A stretch of 64,000 nucleotides of DNA, taken from Paenibacillus phoenicis (GTDB lineage: Bacteria > Bacillota > Bacilli > Paenibacillales > Paenibacillaceae). The stretch covers positions 3,509,501 to 3,573,500 of the forward strand of contig NZ_JAYERP010000001.1 in assembly GCF_034718895.1 (NCBI RefSeq), read 5' to 3'. The notes below the pieces were generated by a model. It made no database searches and had not been told where the DNA came from. It saw only the letters and a list, made by a program, of their open reading frames with translations. Positions 1-8,710 of the stretch are shown piece by piece (within the stretch, counting starts at the first letter, position 1; each line of letters begins with the position of its first letter). Made by a program: the position numbers and the translations under genes.

Positions 1-2
1 TG

Positions 3-1103
3 AGCGAGATCAACGAAACGATGCCGCTGACGCCAGTCCCGGGGGAGCAAAACCGGCTGACCTACATCCCGCTCGGCGTTGGTGTCATCATTCCGCCATG
101 GAATTTCCCGCTGGCGATCTGCGTGGGCATGACCTCGGCGGCGATTGTGGCTGGCAACACCGTGCTGCTCAAGCCCGCCTCCAACACCCCGGTCATCGCC
201 TACAAGTTCGCTGCGCTGATGGAGGAGGTTGACTTGCCGGCCGGAGTGCTGAACTTCATCCCCGGCAGCGGCTCTGAGGTTGGCGATTATCTGACCACGC
301 ACCCGAAAACCCGGTTCATCAGCTTCACCGGCTCGAAGGAGGTCGGACTGCGCATCAGCAAGTTGGCAGCCGATACGGCACCCGGGCAGATCTGGATCAA
401 GCGGCTGGTCGCCGAAATGGGCGGCAAGGACGGCATCGTCGTTGATGAAACTGCAGATCTGGATGCGGCTGCTCAGGCCATCGTGACCTCAGCTTTTGGG
501 TTCCAGGGACAAAAATGCTCCGCCGGATCCCGCGCTTTCATCGTAGAGTCCGTCTACGACGAAGTGGTGGAGAAAGTCGTGTCTTTGACGAAGCAGCTGG
601 AGATTGGCCTCCCCGAGCACAATAAAGCGGTTGGACCGGTGATCGACGAGGCTTCTTTCCGCAAAATCCTCGATTACATTGAGGTCGGCAAACAGGAAGG
701 GCAGCTCCTTACCGGCGGACAGCAAGCCGAAGGCAACGGCTATTATATCGAACCCACCGTGTTCGCCGGCGTTGATGGGAAGGCGCGGATTATGCAGGAG
801 GAGATTTTCGGGCCGGTGCTGGCGATCGGCAAAGCGAAGGATTGGCGCGAAGCGATCGCGTTGTACAACGATACTGAGTTTGGGCTGACGGGGTCGTTCT
901 TTTCCCGGGATGAGGATCGCATCAGCGAAGCGCTGGAAACAATGCACTGCGGCAATCTGTACGTGAACCGCAAATGCACCGGGGCGTTGGTCGGCGCCCA
1001 CCCGTTTGGCGGCTTTAATATGTCGGGAACCGACTCGAAAGCCGGCGGCTATGACTACCTGCTGCTGTTCACCCAAGCCAAGCTGACTTCCCGGAAGCTG
1101 TAG
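3..1103 (+). CDS. rocA: 1-pyrroline-5-carboxylate dehydrogenase (RocA/PutC type), 5' end outside window
   Basis: NAD-dependent aldehyde dehydrogenase that oxidises glutamate semialdehyde/P5C to glutamate, the last step of proline and arginine breakdown. The frame is open from the first bases, so the N-terminal third (roughly 150 residues) lies upstream; 366 residues are visible. Family motifs seen: the substrate/cofactor segment PWNFPLAI, the NAD-binding FTGSKEVG, the general-base region EMGGKD, the catalytic cysteine in GQKCSAGSR (Cys codon at 516-518), and EEIFGPV. The C-terminal [17 protein letters not shown] is characteristic of RocA rather than of generic aldehyde dehydrogenases. It lies upstream of glutamate dehydrogenase and malic enzyme, so the three could take proline/arginine carbon through glutamate and 2-oxoglutarate to pyruvate. 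Any promoter is outside the window. Confidence 0.93.
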   Translation, partial: SEINETMPLTPVPGEQNRLTYIPLGVGVIIPPWNFPLAICVGMTSAAIVAGNTVLLKPASNTPVIAYKFAALMEEVDLPAGVLNFIPGSGSEVGDYLTTHPKTRFISFTGSKEVGLRISKLAADTAPGQIWIKRLVAEMGGKDGIVVDETADLDAAAQAIVTSAFGFQGQKCSAGSRAFIVESVYDEVVEKVVSLTKQLEIGLPEHNKAVGPVIDEASFRKILDYIEVGKQEGQLLTGGQQAEGNGYYIEPTVFAGVDGKARIMQEEIFGPVLAIGKAKDWREAIALYNDTEFGLTGSFFSRDEDRISEALETMHCGNLYVNRKCTGALVGAHPFGGFNMSGTDSKAGGYDYLLLFTQAKLTSRKL

Positions 1104-1127
1104 GCGATGCACGATTGCTGGATGCTC

Positions 1128-1205
1128 TTTTGCTCTCTTGTTCGCTTGCTCGCTTGGTTGTTTGGTCTCTTGCTCTCTAGCTCGTTTGGTCATTTGCTCG
1201 TTGAT
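1128..1205. repeat. degenerate low-complexity tract after rocA
   Basis: A stretch built from variations on TTGCTCGCTTGG / TTGCTCTCTTG, read on the other strand as repeated GAGCAAG and GACCAAAC units. Short open frames across it encode only Lys/Arg/Glu-rich shadow peptides. No gene is supported here. Confidence 0.5.
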
Positions 1206-1227
1206 CGCGAGGCCGGTGCTCCCTGCT

Positions 1228-1412
1228 CTAACGCTGATACAGAACGCTATTGTTGCAAAAACGGCATGTCAAAAATTCTAACGACGCTGAGCCACGCTAT
1301 TTGGACAAAAACACCTCAATTCACCCGAAAAATGGTGAAATAAGCTCCGTGATCAGCGTTAGATTCGCAAATAGGCGATTTTTGCTGCAATAAGGTTTGT
1401 GGCAAGCGTTAG
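1228..1412. repeat. dispersed four-arm palindromic element, family A copy 1
   Basis: Two direct arms, CTAACGCTGAT...CGCTATT at 1228 and CTAACGACGCTGAG... at 1278, face two inverted arms, AATAAGCTCCGTGATCAGCGTTAG ending at 1362 (read in pieces AATAAGCTCC and GATCAGCGTTAG) and AATAAGG...GCAAGCGTTAG ending at 1412. Arm starts are 50 bp apart on each side. The same spacing occurs in the copies at 20639 and 36781. No open frame of credible coding quality covers it. Confidence 0.75.
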
Positions 1413-1486
1413 AGCTGCGGCAGCAACGTTAGAGCTACAGAAGCAAGCGTTAGAGCTACAGAAGCAAGCGTTAGAGCTGCGGCGGC
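1402..1486. repeat. about four tandem copies of a 20-21 bp unit
   Basis: The unit is GCAAGCGTTAGAGCTACAGA-like. Copies alternate between an AGCTGCGGC and an AGCTACAGA second half; one copy is a base shorter. The tandem grows out of the terminal GTTAG arm of the family A element next to it. It sits 50 bp before the glutamate dehydrogenase start. Confidence 0.7.
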
Positions 1487-1539
1487 GAACTTAGCAAACT
1501 TCAAATATTTCTCCAATACGGACGGAAGAAGGGTAACCC

Positions 1540-2808
1540 ATGATTATGAACGGGAAACGAACACTTTCGGAAAATATGGACGTTTTGACCAGCACCCAAC
1601 AGGTCATTCGCATGGCGCTCCAGACGATGAACGAGCCGCCGGCGATGTTTGACCTGCTCAAGGAGCCGCTGCGGATGCTGACCGTACGGATTCCGGTGAA
1701 GATGGACGACGGCTCGGTCCAGGTCTTTACCGGTTACCGCGCTCAGCACAATGACGCGGTCGGGCCGACCAAAGGCGGCGTGCGGTTCCACCCCGACGTG
1801 ACGGCGGAGGAAGTGAAGGCCTTGTCGATGTGGATGAGCATCAAATGCGGCATCGTGTCGCTGCCCTACGGCGGCGGTAAAGGCGGAATCGCCTGCGACC
1901 CGCGGACGATGTCGATGCGCGAGCTGGAAGCCTTAAGCCGCGGGTACGTCCGGGCGATCAGCCAATTGGTTGGGCCGACCAAGGATATCCCGGCGCCTGA
2001 CGTGTACACCAATTCGCAGGTGATGGCCTGGATGATGGACGAGTACAGCCGGATCCGCGAATTCGATTCGCCCAGCTTCATCACCGGCAAACCGCTGGTG
2101 CTCGGCGGCTCCTACGGACGGGAATCGTCGACAGCCCTTGGCGTCACGATCGTGCTGAAGGAGGCCGCAAAGATGGCCGGCATGGCGGTGGAAGGCTCGC
2201 GGGTCATCATCCAAGGCTTTGGCAATGCCGGCAGCTACCTGGCGAAGTTTCTGCATGACGCCGGGGCCATCATCGTTGGCATTGCGGATGCGCGCGGCGC
2301 GCTGTACGATCCAAACGGGCTCGATATCCTCGAGCTGTTGGATCGGCGGGATTCTTTTGGCGCGGTGACCCACCTCTACTCCAACCGGATCACAAATCAG
2401 GAACTGCTTGTGAAGGAATGCGATATCCTCGTGCCGGCTGCGATCGAAAACCAACTCACCGAGGAAAACGCGCCGCACATCCAAGCTAAGCTGATCGTCG
2501 AAGCGGCCAACGGTCCAACGACGTATGCAGCAACGGAAATTTTGTCCAAGCGCGGGGTTCTGATTGTGCCGGATGTCCTAGCGAGTGCGGGCGGCGTGGT
2601 CGTATCCTATTTTGAGTGGGTGCAAAACAATCAGGGTTACTACTGGCCGCTGGAGGAAGTGAACGCGAAGCTGGAGCAGCTGTTGGTGGACGCTTTTCAC
2701 AAGGTTTATCAGACTTCGGTGACACGCCGGGTGAACATGCGTCTTGCCGCATATATCGTGGGGCTGAAGCGAATGACCGAGGCGGTAAAATGGCGGGGGT
2801 GGATTTAA
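1540..2808 (+). CDS. gudB: NAD-specific glutamate dehydrogenase (GudB/RocG family)
   Basis: Catalyses oxidative deamination of glutamate to 2-oxoglutarate and ammonium in the cytoplasm. The 422-residue length is normal for the hexameric bacterial catabolic enzyme. Visible motifs: the substrate-lysine region GPTKGGVRFHPDV, the catalytic-lysine loop LPYGGGKGGI, and the Rossmann turn IQGFGNAGSYLAKFL. The start is the ATG at 1540, about 7 bases after an AAGAAGGG ribosome binding site. The malic enzyme gene begins 3 bp after the stop, so the two are almost certainly cotranscribed, with rocA further upstream on the same strand. The choice of gudB over rocG is arbitrary from sequence alone, since both belong to one family. 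Confidence 0.93.
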   Translation: MIMNGKRTLSENMDVLTSTQQVIRMALQTMNEPPAMFDLLKEPLRMLTVRIPVKMDDGSVQVFTGYRAQHNDAVGPTKGGVRFHPDVTAEEVKALSMWMSIKCGIVSLPYGGGKGGIACDPRTMSMRELEALSRGYVRAISQLVGPTKDIPAPDVYTNSQVMAWMMDEYSRIREFDSPSFITGKPLVLGGSYGRESSTALGVTIVLKEAAKMAGMAVEGSRVIIQGFGNAGSYLAKFLHDAGAIIVGIADARGALYDPNGLDILELLDRRDSFGAVTHLYSNRITNQELLVKECDILVPAAIENQLTEENAPHIQAKLIVEAANGPTTYAATEILSKRGVLIVPDVLASAGGVVVSYFEWVQNNQGYYWPLEEVNAKLEQLLVDAFHKVYQTSVTRRVNMRLAAYIVGLKRMTEAVKWRGWI

Positions 2809-2811
2809 GTT

Positions 2812-4215
2812 ATGGCACGTACGTTAATTATTATCCGATTGGAGCTCGACCATAAGAAGGCCAGCTTCGGCGATGTCGCTGCTGCGGTGAGCGGTGCCGG
2901 AGGCGACATTACGTCGATCGACGTGATCTCCTCGGCTAAAGGATCTTCGGTACGCGACATTACCGTCGATACGGGCGACCAAGACGAAACGGCGTTCGTC
3001 AAGGCGCTTCGCAAGCTGCATGGTGTCCGGCTGATCAACGTCTCCGATCGCACGTTTCTCATGCATCTCGGCGGTAAAATCGCCATCGAGCCAACGATGC
3101 CAATTCGCAACCGCGACGATCTGTCGCAGGTGTATACGCCAGGGGTCGCCAAAATCTGCACGGCGATCCACGAAAGTCGAAACAAGGCGTTTTCGCTGAC
3201 GATTAAACGCAACACTGTGGCGGTCATCACGGACGGAACCGCCGTGTTGGGGCTTGGCAATATCGGTCCGTACGCCGCGGCGCCGGTGATGGAAGGCAAG
3301 GCGATGCTGTTTAAGCAGCTGGCCGGGGTTGATGCTTTTCCGCTCTGCCTGGATACGAGCGATACGGAAGAAATCATTCGTACCGTTAAAGCGATCAGTC
3401 CGATTTTTGGCGGCATCAATCTGGAGGACATCAGCTCCCCCCGGTGCTTCGAAATTGAGCAGCGGCTGGCGGAGGAACTGGACATCCCGGTCTTCCATGA
3501 CGATCAGCACGGAACAGCGGTGGTCGTGATCGCCGGGTTAATTAACGCGCTGAAGGTCGTCGGCAAATCGATGTCCGAGGTGCGGGTCGTGGTAAGCGGT
3601 GTTGGGGCAGCGGGTGTCTCCATTTGCAAAATGCTGCTGTCCGCAGGCGTAACTAAGCTTGTGCCGGTGGACAAGGAGGGAGCGATTGTCCGCGGTGGAA
3701 CGTACAGCCACCCGATGTGGCAGTGGCTCGCGGAGCAGCCGCAGGTGGAAAGTCAGCCCGGCTCGCTGCAAGATGTCCTGCCTGGTGCTGACGTGTTCAT
3801 CGGCGTCTCTGCGGGGAATCTGCTGACCGGTGAACATTTGCGGACGATGAACGAGCAGCCGATCGTGTTTGCCCTCGCCAACCCGCACCCGGAGGTTGAT
3901 CCGGAGGTAGGGCTGGCTCACGCAGCTGTCTTCGCGACCGGCCGAAGCGACTATCCGAACCAGATCAACAACGTGCTTGTGTTCCCCGGCGTCTTCCGCG
4001 GCGCGCTCGATTGTCGGGCCCGCGTGGTCAACGAAGCGATGAAGCTGGCCGCAGCACAAGCTATCGCCTCCGCCGTTACTGACGAGGAGCGGAACGAGCA
4101 GTATATCATCCCGAGTATTTTTAATGATCAGGTCGTCCCGCTCGTGCGCAAAGCCGTCATCAACGCGGCCATTGCCACCGGTGTGTCCCGGCGCATTCCG
4201 CCGGATTTCCGGTGA
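2812..4215 (+). CDS. NAD(P)-dependent malic enzyme with N-terminal ACT domain
   Basis: Oxidatively decarboxylates malate to pyruvate. The first ~80 residues (TLIIIRLELDHKKASFGDV, GGDITSIDVI) form an ACT-type regulatory domain that usually binds an amino acid or other small effector. The catalytic part follows: the substrate segment VYTPGVAKIC, the catalytic-lysine segment PVMEGKAML, metal-binding residues in FGGINLEDI and VFHDDQHGTAVV, and a nucleotide-binding GVGAAGVSICK. At 467 residues it equals the ~390-residue bacterial enzyme plus ACT. It starts 3 bp after glutamate dehydrogenase. The pairing suggests that carbon from amino-acid breakdown leaves the TCA cycle as pyruvate, and the ACT domain may sense that amino-acid supply; this last point is inference. 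Confidence 0.9.
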   Translation: MARTLIIIRLELDHKKASFGDVAAAVSGAGGDITSIDVISSAKGSSVRDITVDTGDQDETAFVKALRKLHGVRLINVSDRTFLMHLGGKIAIEPTMPIRNRDDLSQVYTPGVAKICTAIHESRNKAFSLTIKRNTVAVITDGTAVLGLGNIGPYAAAPVMEGKAMLFKQLAGVDAFPLCLDTSDTEEIIRTVKAISPIFGGINLEDISSPRCFEIEQRLAEELDIPVFHDDQHGTAVVVIAGLINALKVVGKSMSEVRVVVSGVGAAGVSICKMLLSAGVTKLVPVDKEGAIVRGGTYSHPMWQWLAEQPQVESQPGSLQDVLPGADVFIGVSAGNLLTGEHLRTMNEQPIVFALANPHPEVDPEVGLAHAAVFATGRSDYPNQINNVLVFPGVFRGALDCRARVVNEAMKLAAAQAIASAVTDEERNEQYIIPSIFNDQVVPLVRKAVINAAIATGVSRRIPPDFR

Positions 4216-4258
4216 CGCCGCGTAAGTGGATACCTCATCCTGCTATACTTCCCTTTTG

Positions 4259-4290
4259 GCCCTTCTGTCTTTGGCAGCAAGGGCTTTATT
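4259..4290 (+). terminator. putative intrinsic terminator after the malic enzyme gene
   Basis: GCCCTTCTG and CAGCAAGGGC pair with one bulged base and are followed by TTTATT. The U tract is short, so the site is only moderately convincing. Confidence 0.5.
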
Positions 4291-4320
4291 ATGTTCCCAA
4301 ATCAATAGTTCAAAATTTGA

Positions 4321-4602
4321 TTGCATGCAGCAACTCAAATGTCGGACATTGACGGTTCCTATGCGAAAGATGCCATTATGGAGCTGGTCAACAAGGGGAT
4401 CATTAACGGAAAAGGAGACGGAAAATTTGAGATTGCCGATTATGCCTTCCAGTGGGTGAGGAGCGGCGTCTCCCCGTCGAATTTATTGATTCCGAGCCTC
4501 TTGAAGGCTAATCTTTCAAAGCCCCACCCCAAGAACGGCCCCCTGGCCGTTCTTTTTTTCTACACCAACAAGTTCCCGCCAACGAATTTATCCAAAATAT
4601 GA
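4321..4602 (+). pseudogene. fragment of an S-layer homology (SLH) domain protein
   Basis: A 93-codon frame whose first ~40 residues (MSDIDGSYAKDAI, ELVNKGIINGKGDGKFE) match the SLH consensus used to attach surface proteins to cell-wall polymer. The consensus is lost right after KFE, and the frame runs into a terminator hairpin. There is no signal peptide and only part of one SLH motif, whereas functional proteins carry about three. It is read as the leftover of a larger surface protein gene. Whether it is translated is unknown. Confidence 0.6.
4531..4559 (+). terminator. strong intrinsic terminator behind the SLH remnant
   Basis: AAGAACGGCC, loop CCCT, GGCCGTTCTT and a run of Ts form a perfect 10-bp stem. 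Its persistence supports the idea that a gene once ended here. Confidence 0.85.
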
Positions 4603-4653
4603 TATAACAATATTAATGTGTTTTTTGAAATTAATCCTTCAGGATGTGACTCT

Positions 4654-5859
4654 GTGAGCATTGAGAAAAAACCGGGAAAAATCGCGCAGCGGCTCGTGTT
4701 GTCGGCCCTACGCGCATTCCTCCAAAGCCGTTCCCAGATCAAGGTGGAGCGCAACGATACCGTGGGCTTGAAGCCGCCGTATCTGATTTTGGCGAACCAT
4801 GTAACCAACTGGGACCCGTTCTATATCAACTGTTACGTGGACGAGCCGATCAGCTTCGTGACCGGAGCTTCCCTGTTCCGGAACACGTTGCTGGCCAAGC
4901 TGCTGAATTACACCGGGGCAATCCCCAAAATGAAAAATAAAAACGATACGCGGACGATCCGCAGCATGATCAAAGCCAAGCAGAGCGGACGCGTCATCGG
5001 TCTCTTCCCGGAAGGGAACCGGAACTGGGACGGGACGACCGAGCCGTTGTTCTATTCCACGGCCAAGCTGGTGAAGTTGCTGGATGTTCCGGTGGTCATC
5101 GCCACCATTTCCGGCGCTCATCTGTCCTCTCCCCGTTGGGCGGAGAACCATCGCAGGGGACCCATTCACCTCTCCTTCGAGAAAAAATGGGACGCTGGCG
5201 CATTCGCCAACCATACCCCAGATGAGATCCATCACCTGCTGACGGAGGCGTTGGCGCATGACGATGCAGAGTGGCAATCCCAAACCGGGGCTGCCTATTA
5301 CGGTAAAGCCCCGGCGCATTACCTGGAGCGCCTGCTGTTTATCTGCCCGCACTGCGAAGTACCAGGCCGCCTCCGCTCCGAACAAGACTTGTTCGGCTGC
5401 ACGGCCTGCGGCTATACCGTTCGCTACACGCCGCAGGGCAAATTCGCGCAGTTTACCCATCCGCTGCGCTTCTCGACTACGCGGGACTGGAATCGCTGGC
5501 AGCTGGAACGGCTGAATCAAGTAATACAAGAACCGGAACAGCTCACCTCCTGGGAATCCGTCATGCAGGATCCCGTGCATATGTATGTGTCGGAAGGAGA
5601 GCAGCCCTTTCAATCGCTGGGAACGGGACAACTGCGCTGGAACGCTGATCACGAAGATTCCCTTACGTTTCAAGGGGATAACGGACAGCCGTATTCCTTC
5701 CCATTTACCGAGTTGGAGGGGATCAACGTACAGCTTCACCACAAGTTTGAATTTTATGTCGGCGATAAGCTGTATCGGTTCCTGTTTTACCAACCGCGAA
5801 CCTCGGCTTACAAATGGCTCAAATTTATGACCGCGCTGGAACAGCGTGCACTCCGGTAG
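4654..5859 (+). CDS. PlsC-like 1-acyl-glycerol-3-phosphate acyltransferase with C-terminal zinc-ribbon extension
   Basis: The N-terminal half is an acyltransferase of the LPLAT/PlsC superfamily, with NHVTNWDPF (HX4D box) and LFPEGNRNWDG (acceptor-binding box). The enzyme class acylates lysophosphatidate or a related lysolipid at the membrane. Around residues 215-250 there is a four-cysteine zinc-ribbon-like segment (CPHCE, FGCTACGY), then a ~150-residue region I do not recognise. The GTG at 4654 is preferred over an upstream GTG at 4618 because AGGA lies 9 bases before it; this gives 401 residues, longer than ordinary PlsC (~200-250). The substrate is not predictable here. The symporter gene begins 19 bp after its stop. 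Confidence 0.8.
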   Translation: MSIEKKPGKIAQRLVLSALRAFLQSRSQIKVERNDTVGLKPPYLILANHVTNWDPFYINCYVDEPISFVTGASLFRNTLLAKLLNYTGAIPKMKNKNDTRTIRSMIKAKQSGRVIGLFPEGNRNWDGTTEPLFYSTAKLVKLLDVPVVIATISGAHLSSPRWAENHRRGPIHLSFEKKWDAGAFANHTPDEIHHLLTEALAHDDAEWQSQTGAAYYGKAPAHYLERLLFICPHCEVPGRLRSEQDLFGCTACGYTVRYTPQGKFAQFTHPLRFSTTRDWNRWQLERLNQVIQEPEQLTSWESVMQDPVHMYVSEGEQPFQSLGTGQLRWNADHEDSLTFQGDNGQPYSFPFTELEGINVQLHHKFEFYVGDKLYRFLFYQPRTSAYKWLKFMTALEQRALR

Positions 5860-5878
5860 AAAATAGGAGGTTCTCCCT

Positions 5879-7246
5879 TTGGATAATTCATGGTCTTTCG
5901 TGATCGACTTTACGCTGCTTTCGCTGCTGATGGTCGTATCGGCCGTCCTCAAGGCGCGCATTCCACTGTTGCGCAAAATCATCGTCCCCACCTCCATGGT
6001 CGCCGGCATCCTCGGATTGATCGTGGGTCCGGAGCTGCTCGGGTGGCTGAATTTCAACCTCGATCGTCTGGGGCAACTGGTCTACCATCTGATGGCGATC
6101 GGATTCATTGCCCTCTCCCTCAAAGAACGGGAGGTGTCCAACAGCCCGGCGGTCATGAAATCTGGGATGCTCATCGTCTCGACGTACCTTATCCAAGGGC
6201 TGGTGGGATTTGGTCTGCTCCTGATCCTGACGGAGCTTTTCTATCCCGACATGTTCCCAGGCATCGGCTTGCTGCTCCCTCTCGGGTATGGACAAGGTCC
6301 GGGACAAGCCTATTCGATCGGCAGCCGTTGGGAGGCTTTGGGGCTTGAAGGCGGCGGGAACCTCGGCCTAACCATTGCCGGGTTCGGCTTCATCTGGGCC
6401 GTGATTCCCGGAATCATTCTGATGAACTTCCTGATCCGCCATCCGAAATTTAAACAGGCGGCATCCCGCCCACTCAAAGAACGCACCGAGGTCACGGAAA
6501 AATCAGAAGAAGGCGAAATTCCGCTCAGTGACGCGATCGACAAGCTGACCTACCAAATCGCGCTGATCGGCTTTATTTACCTGGTCACTTACTTGACGTT
6601 ACGTGGACTGGAGGCGGTGCTGACTCCACTCGGGACCTATGGGGAAACATTGGCCCAACTGCTGATTGGCTTCCACTTCCTCATCGGCAGCCTGTACGCC
6701 ATGTTGTTCCGGTGGATCCTCAACCGTTGGAAGCAAGCGGGCTTCCAGTTGGAGCATTCCCCGAACAACTACCTGTTGCAGCGGATCTCCGGATTTTCCT
6801 TCGATTACATGATCGCCGCCTCGATCGCTGCGATCTCGATCTACGCGTTGAAGCAATACTTGACGCCGGTACTCATCCTAACGACAGTCGGCGGGTTAGT
6901 AACGGTATGGTTTATAGTTTGGTTAGTGCCGCGGGTGTTGCCGGAGGACAAATTGCCAAACGTTCTCGGTTTTTACGGGATGCTGACCGGAACGATTTCT
7001 ACCGGGCTTGCGCTCGTCAAAGCCGTCGATTCGAAATTTCAGTCGAATACGACGGACAACTTGGTCATGGGCAGCGCGTCCGCAATTATGTTCGGATTTC
7101 CACTGTTGCTGATTTTGAACATCCCCATCGTCGGGTATCTGCAAAATCAACCGGTGATGTACCTGTACACCTTTGGCGCCCTATTCCTGTATTTCGCGAT
7201 TCTGACGGGCTTGCTGCTGTACCGGTCCCGGAAAACGACCGCCTAA
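5879..7246 (+). CDS. gltS: sodium/glutamate symporter (GltS family)
   Basis: A 455-residue integral membrane protein with about ten or more hydrophobic helices. The GltS-type re-entrant segment LLPLGYGQGPGQAYSIG appears in the first half, and a matching second repeat begins near GMLTGTISTGLALVKAVD. This inverted two-repeat layout is typical of the family, which imports glutamate with sodium. The TTG start at 5879 is set by AGGAGG at 5867-5872. Glutamate uptake fits the neighbouring glutamate dehydrogenase region, though the gene is a separate unit. Substrate specificity is family-based only. Confidence 0.85.
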   Translation: MDNSWSFVIDFTLLSLLMVVSAVLKARIPLLRKIIVPTSMVAGILGLIVGPELLGWLNFNLDRLGQLVYHLMAIGFIALSLKEREVSNSPAVMKSGMLIVSTYLIQGLVGFGLLLILTELFYPDMFPGIGLLLPLGYGQGPGQAYSIGSRWEALGLEGGGNLGLTIAGFGFIWAVIPGIILMNFLIRHPKFKQAASRPLKERTEVTEKSEEGEIPLSDAIDKLTYQIALIGFIYLVTYLTLRGLEAVLTPLGTYGETLAQLLIGFHFLIGSLYAMLFRWILNRWKQAGFQLEHSPNNYLLQRISGFSFDYMIAASIAAISIYALKQYLTPVLILTTVGGLVTVWFIVWLVPRVLPEDKLPNVLGFYGMLTGTISTGLALVKAVDSKFQSNTTDNLVMGSASAIMFGFPLLLILNIPIVGYLQNQPVMYLYTFGALFLYFAILTGLLLYRSRKTTA

Positions 7247-7261
7247 GTGAGCTTCTAAACG

Positions 7262-7302
7262 AAAATCCCCACCCTCTTTCACCAAGAGAGTGGGGATTTT
7301 TT
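7262..7302. terminator. bidirectional terminator between gltS and the PadR/HAAS gene
   Basis: AAAATCCCCACCCTCTT and AAGAGAGTGGGGATTTTTT form a long stem with U tracts on both strands, between converging genes. Confidence 0.9.
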
Positions 7303-7350
7303 GACGATTGTTTATTTTGCCGGTTTGGAAAGGTTAGCTTTCTGGAACCC

Positions 7351-8454
7351 TTAGTAACTGTCCAAGGCTGCGAACAACATGTAAGCAAACAACACCACCC
7401 ACATGATCCATCCGGAGTTGAAGCCGGAAACTCCCAATCCGAAAATATCCTCCAACTTCGCGATAAAACCGGGGGACAGCAGCTCTGCATTTCCGATGAT
7501 GGTGCCGAACACCACCAACGAAAGGACGTGGTTGGCCACGTTCAGGAACGCGATCTTCACGTTCCATTGGGCAACGATCCATTTGTAGATCGCCAGAGCA
7601 ACATCCAGCGCAAGAACCACCGCGATAAACGGCCAATACGAAAGCAGTACCTCCTGATTAAAGATCGGAGTCGTCATTTCTATGCCGTTTCGGCCTTTCT
7701 CATATACGCCAATCAACCGATCTGCGTTAAAATAGACGCTTCCCCATATCGCCCTCCACATGAGGCTGGCGAATACCTCGCTTTTCTTGATCACTTTCTT
7801 CGCAGAGACATATCGGGTATCCTTCAAATCATCCGGCGTCCAAGCTTTGAACTTGCCGTTCAGCGGCAGTTCATTGCCGGTTCCCGTCCGTTCCAGAATG
7901 ACAAACGCCAGGATAATCCAAAATACGGTCTGCACCCCCGTGCTAAACACCGTCCCGATAGCTTTGCTGAGCAGGACCGCCGCGGCCTCCGCCGGAACGA
8001 CTTCACCAGAATACGTAATGATTTGGTTGGCAATCAGCGAAAGGAGGGTAATTACGACCACGATCGGGACAATCATTTTCAAGACCTGAACATAAGTTTC
8101 ATAGAAGCGAGGCCCGATCAAAAACGTTGGTTGGTCCCGATACTGAGCGGCCAACACGGCCGGATCGCCCAATTGAGTCAGCGCCTCCTTCACTTCGGCT
8201 TCGCTGGGTTCCTCCGCCAGCATATCCTCAATCGTGGAGCGCAGCTCCAGCGCGATGTCCTCCCGGCTCCGTTCCGGCAGCCGGTGAGTAAGTTCCTGCT
8301 TCTCCAGCCGGCGCAGCAGCGGATACAATGTGCTTTGATCAATGGTGATCCCGGATTGATCCAGCCGTTGAACGAGCGAATACCCGTATTGCGGCGTTCG
8401 CAACTGGCTTAGCACCGCCAAGGTCAACGTTCCGCGACGGAGCTCCGTGATCAA
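7351..8454 (-). CDS. PadR-type winged-helix N-terminus fused to a HAAS membrane protein (apparent deletion fusion)
   Basis: Residues 1 to ~52 are the start of a PadR regulator (RRGTLTLAVLSQL, YGYSLVQRL, STLYPLLRRLEKQ). The PadR fold then stops, without its recognition wing or C-terminal helix. From about residue 55 the protein reads as a HAAS-domain membrane protein (LPERSREDIALELRSTIEDM, LTQLGDPAVLAAQYRD) with four or more hydrophobic segments. In relatives these are two adjacent genes: PadR of ~110 residues, then a HAAS protein. Here the PadR C-terminus and the first residues of the partner are missing and the frame is kept. The TTG at 8454 has no clear ribosome binding site. DNA binding is doubtful; function is unknown. 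Confidence 0.72.
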   Translation of the reverse strand: MITELRRGTLTLAVLSQLRTPQYGYSLVQRLDQSGITIDQSTLYPLLRRLEKQELTHRLPERSREDIALELRSTIEDMLAEEPSEAEVKEALTQLGDPAVLAAQYRDQPTFLIGPRFYETYVQVLKMIVPIVVVITLLSLIANQIITYSGEVVPAEAAAVLLSKAIGTVFSTGVQTVFWIILAFVILERTGTGNELPLNGKFKAWTPDDLKDTRYVSAKKVIKKSEVFASLMWRAIWGSVYFNADRLIGVYEKGRNGIEMTTPIFNQEVLLSYWPFIAVVLALDVALAIYKWIVAQWNVKIAFLNVANHVLSLVVFGTIIGNAELLSPGFIAKLEDIFGLGVSGFNSGWIMWVVLFAYMLFAALDSY

Positions 8455-8506
8455 GGAAATTATTTTTCGTATACTGTGTGTCGTCTCCCCAAGGGGTCCT
8501 TCTCGC

Positions 8507-8635
8507 GCCTCTTTGCATGATTATCCCTTTCGTTCAGCGGAAAAATGAGGAGATCAAGGGAGGGCAAGATAAGGTTACCTGGTGACTGGTAATGAGATGC
8601 GCACTTTCTGAGGCAACGGGATAATCATCAAGGGA
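8507..8635. repeat. dispersed inverted-repeat element, family B copy 1
   Basis: The left arm GCCTCTTTGCATGATTATCC (8507 onward, continuing CTTTCGTTCAG) and the right arm GGCAACGGGATAATCATCAAG (from 8612, split here as GGCAACGGGATAA and TCATCAAG) are inverted around GGGATAATCAT. Related copies lie at 27492 and 27731. It occupies the gap between the PadR/HAAS gene and the histidine kinase terminator. Confidence 0.7.
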
Positions 8636-8675
8636 AGGCGGCTGGCATAGGTGCCCTACGGAGGCCCTAACGACA

Positions 8676-8706
8676 AAAAATCCCGCCTCACAACGAGACA
8701 GGATTT
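8676..8706 (-). terminator. terminator of the two-component operon
   Basis: On the minus strand AAATCCTGTCTC pairs with GAGGCGGGATTT (one mismatch), followed by a T run, just after the histidine kinase stop. Confidence 0.85.
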
Positions 8707-8710
8707 CAAC

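Noticed and set aside
489..1193. Minus-strand 234-codon frame opposite rocA
   Set aside because: Shadow of the rocA codons; no ribosome binding site or family resemblance.
1933..2484. Minus-strand frames opposite glutamate dehydrogenase and malic enzyme
   Set aside because: GC-rich third positions create long antisense frames; the plus-strand genes are unambiguous.
4708..6057. 449-codon minus-strand frame opposite the acyltransferase and gltS
   Set aside because: Spans two well-supported plus-strand genes and has no domain of its own.
6712..8412. 566-codon plus-strand frame from gltS into the PadR/HAAS gene
   Set aside because: Crosses a bidirectional terminator and is antisense or out of frame to both genes; the composition is non-protein-like.
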